From an uncultured Cardiobacterium sp. (lineage in GTDB: Bacteria > Pseudomonadota > Gammaproteobacteria > Cardiobacteriales > Cardiobacteriaceae): a stretch of DNA of 11,035 nt. Of this stretch, positions 6,455 to 11,035 are shown in pieces. Each line of letters begins with the position of its first letter. Position 1 is the first letter of the stretch. The translations under genes were made by a program, and so were the position numbers. The DNA lies in assembly GCF_938028185.1 (NCBI RefSeq), contig NZ_CALJAH010000338.1, positions 1-11,035 of the forward strand, in the 5' to 3' direction. The notes beneath the pieces were generated by a model that was given only the letters and a program-made list of their open reading frames with translations, had not been told where the DNA came from and ran no database searches.

Positions 6455-7075
6455 ATGAATGCACTTCTTCAGGGTTTTTTGGTGTCGGGCGGGCTTATTG
6501 TCGCCATCGGTGCGCAGAATGCCTTTGTGTTGAAGCAGAGTTTGCGGCGCTGGCAGGTGTTGCCCATCGTGCTGACCTGTTTTCTTTGTGATTTTTCGCT
6601 GATGACGCTCGGCGTTTTCGGCCTCGGCACGCTGATTGGCGAAAGCCGGGTAGCGTCGGTGGCGCTGGCGCTGGTTGGCGCGCTGTTTTTGGCGGTTTAT
6701 GGGGCGCGGGCGTTCCGCGCGGCGTGGCGCGGCGGTGCCACGATGTCGGCAGACGGCACGGAAGCGGCGGGCAGCACGCAACAGGCGGTGCTGCTGACGC
6801 TGGCAATTACCCTGCTCAATCCGCACGTTTATCTGGATACGGTGGTGATTGTTGGCGGCATCGCCGGAACGCTGTCGCCTGCCGCCAAAGCGCTGTTTCT
6901 CTGCGGCGCGGTGGCGGCGTCGGCGCTGTGGTTTTTCGCGCTGGGTTTTGGTGCGCGGCTGTTGTTGCCGCTGTTCCGCCGCCCGCTGACTTGGCGTCTG
7001 CTGGACGCGGTGATTGGCGTGGTGATGTGGGCGATTGCCTTCAGTTTGTTGCGCTACGCTGTCGCCCTGCTTTGA
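6455..7075 (+). CDS. LysE/ArgO-family amino-acid exporter
   Basis: Inner-membrane exporter of the LysE family, whose characterised members export lysine or arginine. At 206 residues it has the family length. It shows the N-terminal GAQNAFVLKQ (19-28), an Asp in the second membrane segment (CDFSLM, D46) and the family motif LNPHVYLDT (121-129). About five or six hydrophobic segments are visible with a hydrophilic loop near residues 90-110. The short loop and LNPHVYLDT are closest to ArgO, but substrate cannot be assigned. The start is preceded by GGGGT and a run of T. No LysG/ArgP-type regulator is adjacent. Its last 35 coding bases overlap the convergent EamA-type gene. Confidence 0.88.
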   Translation: MNALLQGFLVSGGLIVAIGAQNAFVLKQSLRRWQVLPIVLTCFLCDFSLMTLGVFGLGTLIGESRVASVALALVGALFLAVYGARAFRAAWRGGATMSADGTEAAGSTQQAVLLTLAITLLNPHVYLDTVVIVGGIAGTLSPAAKALFLCGAVAASALWFFALGFGARLLLPLFRRPLTWRLLDAVIGVVMWAIAFSLLRYAVALL

Positions 7076-8003
7076 GGCCGCGCCGTCCGAGATACATCAG
7101 AATCATCCCGGCGAAGGCGATGCTGCCGCCCGCAATCAGCGACCAGTGCAGGCTTTCGTGCAGCCAGAGGGCGGCGAAAAGCACGCCAAAGACGGGCTCA
7201 AGGGTGAGGTAGCCCGCCGCCGTGCCCGCGCCGAGGCTGCGGATGCCGTCGAAGTACCAGACGTAGGCGAGTACGGTCGAGCCGAAGACGATGCCGGACA
7301 TGGCAATCCAGGCGTCGCGCGGGGCGCGAGCGAGTGCGCCCCAGGCGGCGGTGCCGTCGATGGCAAGCGCGAATGGCAACAGCATCAGCGCGCCGAGAAG
7401 CAGGGTGCAGACGGTAGTGATCAGCGCATCCATGCCGCCGAGGACGCGGCGGCCAATGAGGGTATAGGCCGTCCAGCAGAGGATGCAGAAGCCGATAAGG
7501 ATTTCGCCGGTACCAATGCCGCCGTGCAACAGCGTCAGCGGGTTGCCCTGGGCGATGACCACCGCCGAGCCGCAGACGGCAAGCGCCATTCCCGCGATGA
7601 TGCGCGCGTTCAGCCGTTCGCCGAAAAACCACGCCGCCGAGAGCAGGGTCAGCACCGGGCTGAGCGAAAACAGCACCGCCGCCTTGCCCGCCGGCATCCG
7701 CTGCACGCCGTACATGAAACTGGCGGTATAGACGGTGATGCCGAAGAGCGCCGCCAGCGCCATCGCGCCCCATTGGCGGCGGGAGAGGGTGAGCAGGCTG
7801 CGCAGACGGCGCAGGTGGTGCAGCCAGTAGAGCAGGACGAGTGCGGCGAGGAGGAAGCGCAGGGTGGCGGCGGTGAGGATGGGCATCGCGCCGGTGATGG
7901 TTTTTGCCCAGGGATAGGACGCGCCCCAAAGGGCGGTCATGCCGAGCAGTTTGAGATGCACGCCCCAGGGCGTGGCGGCAGGAGCGGGTTCGGGTGTATT
8001 CAT
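7041..8003 (-). CDS. EamA-family (DMT superfamily) transporter
   Basis: Inner-membrane metabolite exporter of the drug/metabolite transporter superfamily. The 320 residues contain the two repeated EamA domains (about 15-152 and 168-307), each with about five membrane helices. Diagnostic pieces are GMTALWGASYPWAK (21-34), the end of repeat 1 at FFGERLNARIIAGMAL (126-141), and LEPVFGVLFAALWLHE (268-283) in repeat 2. Substrate is unknown; relatives export amino acids or their derivatives. The ATG at 8001-8003 has no clear Shine-Dalgarno, and a strong hairpin ends 17 bases before it (13 if the T-run is included). Its 3' end overlaps the convergent LysE-family gene by 35 bp with no terminator between them. 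Confidence 0.9.
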   Translation of the reverse strand: MNTPEPAPAATPWGVHLKLLGMTALWGASYPWAKTITGAMPILTAATLRFLLAALVLLYWLHHLRRLRSLLTLSRRQWGAMALAALFGITVYTASFMYGVQRMPAGKAAVLFSLSPVLTLLSAAWFFGERLNARIIAGMALAVCGSAVVIAQGNPLTLLHGGIGTGEILIGFCILCWTAYTLIGRRVLGGMDALITTVCTLLLGALMLLPFALAIDGTAAWGALARAPRDAWIAMSGIVFGSTVLAYVWYFDGIRSLGAGTAAGYLTLEPVFGVLFAALWLHESLHWSLIAGGSIAFAGMILMYLGRRGLKAGRQRSATN

Positions 8004-8016
8004 GGGGTTCTGCGGG

Positions 8017-8049
8017 AAAACGCCCGCCGCTGCGGAGCAACGACGGGCG
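8017..8049 (-). promoter_or_regulatory. Leader hairpin (attenuator-like) of the EamA gene
   Basis: In the minus-strand RNA, CGCCCGUCGUUGC pairs with GCAGCGGCGGGCG across a 3-nt loop: 13 bp including two G-U wobbles, followed by UUUU. On the plus strand the two wobble sites become C-A mismatches, so the full pairing exists only in the EamA-direction transcript. It lies between the probable promoter (8076-8081) and the start codon and could act as an attenuator or block ribosome entry. Confidence 0.6.
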
Positions 8050-8069
8050 CGGGTATTAGCGAGGATTCG

Positions 8070-8081
8070 GGCGCTATTTTA
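8070..8081 (-). promoter_or_regulatory. EamA gene promoter (-10 box)
   Basis: TAAAAT (complement of 8076-8081) followed by AGCGCC. No recognisable -35 box. The -10 box lies within a small palindrome, CGCTA-TTT-TAGCG (8072-8084). The predicted leader is about 65 nt and holds the hairpin at 8021-8049. Confidence 0.5.
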
Positions 8082-8123
8082 GCGGTTTCGCGTGGTCTGC
8101 CCTGGCCGATTTTTGTGCTGCAT

Positions 8124-8147
8124 AAAAAACGCAGCTTGCGCTGCGTT
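8124..8147 (-). terminator. Terminator of the HMA-like gene
   Basis: In minus-strand sense, AACGCAGC pairs with GCTGCGTT around a 4-nt loop (stem 8140-8147 with 8128-8135), then a T-tract (complement of 8124-8129). It separates the HMA-like gene from the EamA gene. Confidence 0.85.
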
Positions 8148-8164
8148 GTGGGATTAACTGCCGT

Positions 8165-8368
8165 TTAGCGGCTCAGGCTGACGTTGCCGTCTGCGCCATG
8201 CAGGGCAGCGGCGAAGGCATCAGCATCAAAGGTGTCTTCGTGGGTGACGACGATGTTGCCGTTGTTGATGTTCACCCATTTGACGCCGGGCACTTTCATG
8301 CCGGTATCTTTCAGTTTGTCGGTGTTGTCGGCGGTGAGGCCGCTCGCCTGGTAGAGGGTTTGTGGCAT
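8165..8368 (-). CDS. HMA-fold small protein lacking the CxxC metal site
   Basis: A 67-residue protein with the look of a CopZ/MerP-type heavy-metal-associated domain (beta-alpha-beta-beta-alpha-beta). It has KVPGVKWVNINNGNIVVTHE (25-44) and a second helix around DADAFAAALHGAD (48-60). The family motif GMxCxxC aligns with GLTADNT (10-16), so the two cysteines are A13 and T16 and there are no cysteines at all. It therefore should not bind Cu(I) in the usual way. The start at 8368 is fixed by AGGAG (complement of 8373-8377); upstream in-frame codons lack such a site. It has its own promoter and terminator, so it is a single-gene unit. Function unknown. Confidence 0.8.
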   Translation of the reverse strand: MPQTLYQASGLTADNTDKLKDTGMKVPGVKWVNINNGNIVVTHEDTFDADAFAAALHGADGNVSLSR

Positions 8369-8472
8369 ATGCGCTCCTGATGGGTTACGGGTCGCGCCGG
8401 ATGGCGCTTGTTGGAGATGAATGCACGGACGATGCCAACAGCGCTGTTTTTTCTTTTTGTTTTCCTGAAGAT

Positions 8473-8507
8473 GGGGCGATATTTTCGGGAACGTGGCACA
8501 TCGGCAA
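8473..8507 (-). promoter_or_regulatory. HMA-like gene promoter
   Basis: TTGCCG (complement of 8502-8507), a 17-bp spacer and AAATAT (complement of 8479-8484), followed by CGCCCC. The predicted leader is about 100 nt. The -35 box overlaps the left end of an inverted repeat at 8504-8539. Confidence 0.5.
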
Positions 8508-8539
8508 GGCGATAAACACAATCTTCGCCTTGCGTTTAT
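8504..8539. other. Interleaved inverted repeats at the HMA-like promoter
   Basis: GCAAGGCG (8504-8511) and ATAAAC (8512-8517) are followed, after eight bases, by their own reverse complements in the same order, CGCCTTGC (8526-8533) and GTTTAT (8534-8539). All 14 bases of the left block are thus mirrored segment by segment. The left arm overlaps the -35 box, which suggests an operator. Confidence 0.5.
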
Positions 8540-8606
8540 AGCTATCCACCGAAAGTTTCAGACAAGGCGCGTCGCTGTAGCCGCAAAATCGTCGTCATCA
8601 CCCGGA

Positions 8607-8626
8607 GGGTGCGCCGAGGCGCACCC
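8607..8626. repeat. Perfect 9-bp hairpin, REP-like
   Basis: GGGTGCGCC (8607-8615) and GGCGCACCC (8618-8626) are separated by two bases. No T-run follows on either strand, so it is not a classical terminator. It lies 47 bp beyond the SUKH-SUFU stop codon. It could be a REP-type repeat or protect the 3' end of that mRNA. Confidence 0.55.
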
Positions 8627-8672
8627 TATGGCGGATTCTGTAGTCTGGGACTTTAAGGTGCATTGCCTGTCT

Positions 8673-10397
8673 TCAGCGGCTGCTGTCCTTGCGGCGGGGA
8701 TTGACGATTTCGCTGTTGATGCCGCTGTCATCGAAGTGTTCGAGCAGGGTGTCCAGTCCTTCCCGGGTTTTGAGTGCGATTTCGCCGGGGTAGAGCGGGA
8801 TGAGCGCGTAGAGGTTGAGGCGGGTGCCGTCGCGGCTGTGAAAGACGCAGTATTCGTGCGGGTGGCTGACAAAGGGCGGCAGTACCAGCACGCCGGAGAA
8901 GGGCGTGTCGGCGATTGCGGTCATCGGCTCGCCGTTGGGGAAGATGTGGCCGGTGCCGAGCCAGTTGCCCGGCGTGCGCGCGAAGTCGGCAATCATGGTG
9001 AGCCAGGCGATCGGCCAGTAGCCTTGTTCGCTTTTGAGGTTGTCCGGGCTGATGTTCCATTCGGGCGGCAGCATGATCATCAGTTCGGCACGTTCGGCGG
9101 CGGTTTTGTTCGGGATTTCGTCCGGGATGTCCATTGGCCGGTCGGAGAGGCCGAGGGTGGCGAGGGTGTGGTAGGGGCGGTTTTCGCCGGGACGCCACCA
9201 GAGCAGGTCTATCGGGCTTTCGCTGTCTTCGCGGCGGAAGGTGGCGGTGACGGGGCCGAGGTATTGTTCGAGGTGGCTGGTGATTTCACGGCGGTAGTTG
9301 GCGCTGGCGGCGGCAATGTGCGCCGGCTCGTCGTCTTCGGGGTAGAGCTGGTAGCTGAGGTAGGTGTAGAGCCATTCATCGAAGCTGTCGTAATCGGCGA
9401 GGATTTCGTAGTCGGCGGTGTTGTAGATGACCAGCGGCTGGCCGTCGCTGCCGTCTTCGGTCGGGGCGTAGTCAAGTGCGATGAGGATGTCGCCGCTTTG
9501 GTACACGGGCAGCCAGGACGGGTGGGTGTAGTACGGTTGGGTTTGACTGGTTTGGTCGGCGTCAGGACGGATGGTGTCGTTGGGGTCGCCATTGATGCGT
9601 TCGCGCACCTTTTCCTGCCACATTTTTTGTACGGCGGCGATGTCCTGGTGGCCAATCCAGCGTTCGCCATCAGCGGTGGGGGCGCTGTAGCCGTTAAACA
9701 CGCTCCAGATTTTTTTGAGGGTGGCGGGGAAGCGGATGCCGTAGAGGTGTTCGCTGATACGGATGTCGTTCGGGTTGGCGGGCGGGTTGTGCGGCAGCGC
9801 CGGGTTGGCTTTTTGCAGGGCGAGGTATTCGTCGAGCAGGGTGGCGAGGCTGACGGCGTGGCGGTGGGTGGTGATGGCGTGCGCGTGGCTGTCAAACCAC
9901 AGTGCGAAGCTGTCGTCCAGGTGGAGGATGTTGCTGTTTTCGGGTTCGGTGTTGATTTGGGCGTAGATGACCTGGCCGCTGGTACCCTGGGGTTCGGGGT
10001 CGTAGTCGATGCAGTAGAAGCCTTCGTTGTCCGCCATGAAGGGGATCCAGAAGGGGTTGTAGAGGGTGTTTTTCGCCAGTCCTGCGGCGTCAATGTGCGG
10101 CAGGCGCACTTGCGGCCAGTGTTTGCCGTAATAGTTTTCGCAAAATTCGCGCCATTCTTGTTGTTTGCCGTAGATTTCGTCCAGCCCCAGCCAGCGCGGT
10201 TCGCCCGGCGGGATGCGGTCGTGGATTTGGCCGTTGAAGGCGCGGTAGATGGCGGCGAGGCTGTCGGGCAGGCGCACGCCGTGTTCGCTTTCAAAGTTTT
10301 TCAGTTCGGCGTCGCCTGCGCCGGGGTTGAGCGCGCTGGTGAGGCCACGGGCAGCGAGGTTTTCGAGGTAGTGTTTGAGTTTTTCGGCAATGTCCAT
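8673..10397 (-). CDS. SUKH-SUKH-SUFU protein, probable polymorphic-toxin immunity
   Basis: A 574-residue soluble protein with no signal peptide. Domain 1 (about 30-190) reads as SMI1/KNR4 (SUKH): LKNFESEHGVRLPDSLAAIYRAFNG, WLGLDEI, then WIPFMADNEGFYCIDYDP. Domain 2 (about 207-347) repeats the pattern: LYGIRFPATLKKIWSVFNG, RWIGHQDI, WLPVYQSGDILIALDYAP. Domain 3 (about 365-570) reads as Suppressor of Fused: TLATLGLSDRPM (411-422), RAELMIMLPPEW (436-447), NWLGTGHIFPNGEPM (478-492), LIPLYPGEI (532-540). SUKH and SUFU domains are established bacterial immunity-protein families. The start at 10397 is chosen because a good -10 box at 10432-10437 places transcription start just upstream; it has no Shine-Dalgarno. 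The frame stays open further upstream, but that region overlaps the divergent gene. No partner toxin is visible in the window. Confidence 0.85.
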   Translation of the reverse strand: MDIAEKLKHYLENLAARGLTSALNPGAGDAELKNFESEHGVRLPDSLAAIYRAFNGQIHDRIPPGEPRWLGLDEIYGKQQEWREFCENYYGKHWPQVRLPHIDAAGLAKNTLYNPFWIPFMADNEGFYCIDYDPEPQGTSGQVIYAQINTEPENSNILHLDDSFALWFDSHAHAITTHRHAVSLATLLDEYLALQKANPALPHNPPANPNDIRISEHLYGIRFPATLKKIWSVFNGYSAPTADGERWIGHQDIAAVQKMWQEKVRERINGDPNDTIRPDADQTSQTQPYYTHPSWLPVYQSGDILIALDYAPTEDGSDGQPLVIYNTADYEILADYDSFDEWLYTYLSYQLYPEDDEPAHIAAASANYRREITSHLEQYLGPVTATFRREDSESPIDLLWWRPGENRPYHTLATLGLSDRPMDIPDEIPNKTAAERAELMIMLPPEWNISPDNLKSEQGYWPIAWLTMIADFARTPGNWLGTGHIFPNGEPMTAIADTPFSGVLVLPPFVSHPHEYCVFHSRDGTRLNLYALIPLYPGEIALKTREGLDTLLEHFDDSGINSEIVNPRRKDSSR

Positions 10398-10424
10398 GTT
10401 TTCGGTTGTGCGGGTTTGGGCTAT

Positions 10425-10437
10425 GGGCGGCATTGTA
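10425..10437 (-). promoter_or_regulatory. SUKH-SUFU gene promoter (-10 box)
   Basis: TACAAT (complement of 10432-10437) followed by GCCGCCC. The leader would be about 28 nt. No -35 box is obvious; the region upstream is shared with the divergent promoter at 10462. Confidence 0.5.
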
Positions 10438-10461
10438 CGGGCTTTTCCGGCAGGCGGCGCG

Positions 10462-10473
10462 TAGAATGCCGCT
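10462..10473 (+). promoter_or_regulatory. Promoter of the Nmad2-like gene (-10 box)
   Basis: TAGAAT (10462-10467) followed by GCCGC. The start codon is 28 bp downstream. It is divergent from the SUKH-SUFU promoter with only 24 bp between the two -10 boxes, so their upstream elements must overlap. Confidence 0.5.
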
Positions 10474-10494
10474 GTTTTTGTAATGGAGGTTTTT

Positions 10495-11035
10495 ATGTTT
10501 GTTGTTGCCGCAAATGCCCGCCTGTTCTCGTTTCCGGTGTTTTTTGATGGCGGCTGTGCGCCGTTTGTGCGCGACGGCCTGGCGTCGTTTGCCCTGTCGC
10601 AGCCGCAGGTGCGGGCGCAGGCGCGGGCGGATGATGTGTTGCTGGGGCTGTCCGGCGAGGATGGCCGGGTGCGGCTGGTGTTCGCTTTTGTCGTTGATGA
10701 GGCGCTGCCGTGGCCGGAATACAGCGCGCAATGCCGCACGGGTGAGCGTCGTCGCGTACCGCGCAATGTGCTGGATGCGGCGGATGCGATTTTCCCGCCA
10801 AACAGCCGCAATCCGCTGCCGTCATGGTCGGGGCATACCGCCGCCGATTTCGCGCGCGATGTGGAGGCGGGGCAACAGGCGCTAACCAGCCGCCGCTTCT
10901 GGTATTTCGGCAAGGGTGACCGCGTTCCGGCGTGGTTGCCCGAGGATTTGCAAACACTCTTGCCGGCGGAAGGGTTCCGCCAACAGGCGAACGCGCCGCT
11001 CGTGCCGCGTTTTGCCGCGTTCTTTAATGAACTGC
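10495..11035 (+). CDS. Nmad2-like protein, 3' end outside the window
   Basis: The frame from ATG 10495 is open to the right edge (180 residues so far) and has an excellent GGAGG at 10485-10489. By eye it resembles Nmad2, a domain named by association with nucleotide-modification genes. The pattern is FFDGGCAPF (17-24), LSQPQVR (34-40), DDVLLGLSG (46-54), RLVFAFVVDEALPWPEY (60-76) and RFWYFGKGDRVP (134-145), parallel to the family's FAP, CKPxIR, GDxIxGxG, LxYAMxVxE and FxYFG blocks. The cysteine-lysine of the CKP block is QP here. It is probably cytosolic. A biochemical role is not known to me. It diverges from the SUKH-SUFU immunity gene. The family call is recognition from memory and moderate only; the coding call is firm. 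Confidence 0.6.
   Translation, partial: MFVVAANARLFSFPVFFDGGCAPFVRDGLASFALSQPQVRAQARADDVLLGLSGEDGRVRLVFAFVVDEALPWPEYSAQCRTGERRRVPRNVLDAADAIFPPNSRNPLPSWSGHTAADFARDVEAGQQALTSRRFWYFGKGDRVPAWLPEDLQTLLPAEGFRQQANAPLVPRFAAFFNEL

Larger units (their letters stand above)
8369..8672. other. Gene-free stretch between the HMA-like and SUKH-SUFU genes
   Basis: These 304 bp hold the HMA-like gene leader (about 100 nt, with a GCGCC/GGCGC hairpin near its 3' end), its promoter at 8473-8507, the interleaved repeats at 8504-8539, and the hairpin at 8607-8626. I see no RNA gene, no small CDS with a ribosome binding site and no U-tract terminator for the leftward SUKH-SUFU gene. Confidence 0.6.

Noticed and set aside
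7035..8168. Rightward 377-codon frame opposite the EamA gene
   Set aside because: Low-complexity Glu/Gly/Ala/Arg composition; the opposite strand encodes a clear ten-helix transporter.
8369..8521. Longer HMA-like protein starting at 8521
   Set aside because: The added segment is basic and unlike the family, begins upstream of the predicted transcript start, and the internal ATG at 8368 has a strong AGGAG.
8493..10547. Rightward 684-codon open frame opposite the SUKH-SUFU gene
   Set aside because: Val/Gly/Phe-rich antisense shadow without domain signal; the minus strand has clear SUKH and SUFU patterns.
10398..10913. N-terminal extension of the SUKH-SUFU frame up to 10913 or to the ATG at 10433
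   Set aside because: The extension is Arg/Pro/Ala/Thr-rich, overlaps the divergent gene, and starts upstream of the likely transcription start set by TACAAT at 10432-10437.

Overview
The window looks like chromosomal DNA of a GC-rich gammaproteobacterium. GlnA, GltX, AlaA and IspB resemble their enterobacterial counterparts closely by eye, all five tRNAs carry an encoded CCA end, and tRNA-Ala(GGC) lies beside gltX as it does in E. coli. A Cardiobacterium-like organism is my best guess, but this is inference without a database search.

Left part (1-5150) is a nitrogen and translation block. It starts with a short unidentified tail, a rightward terminator and a palindromic element. Next are glnA (leftward) and gltX (rightward), which diverge from a 132-bp promoter region. 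Then come tRNA-Ala(GGC), two identical tRNA-Glu(TTC) genes, alaA (glutamate-pyruvate aminotransferase) and two identical tRNA-Asn(GTT) genes. Glutamate links most of it: GlnA consumes it, GltX charges it to the tRNA encoded next door, and AlaA uses it as amino donor.

Middle part (5151-8170) holds ispB (ubiquinone side-chain synthesis), a LysE/ArgO-type exporter and an EamA-type (DMT) exporter. The two exporter genes converge and their coding ends overlap by 35 bp. The EamA gene has a strong 13-bp hairpin just before its start codon that is fully paired only in its own transcript.

Right part (8165-11035) is more accessory. It has a 67-residue protein with a heavy-metal-associated (HMA) fold in which both metal-binding cysteines are replaced. 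Next is a 574-residue protein reading as two SMI1/KNR4 (SUKH) domains followed by a Suppressor-of-Fused (SUFU) domain, a combination expected of polymorphic-toxin immunity proteins. Divergent from it, and running off the right edge, is a protein resembling the nucleotide-modification-associated domain Nmad2. The last two genes share a 97-bp divergent promoter region and are the most interesting part of the window.

Two global patterns stand out. Ten candidate -10 boxes are nearly all followed by a GC-rich CGCC-type discriminator. A 31-bp palindrome, TACATACA-N5-AGCGCT-N4-TGTATGTA, occurs twice with identical geometry.
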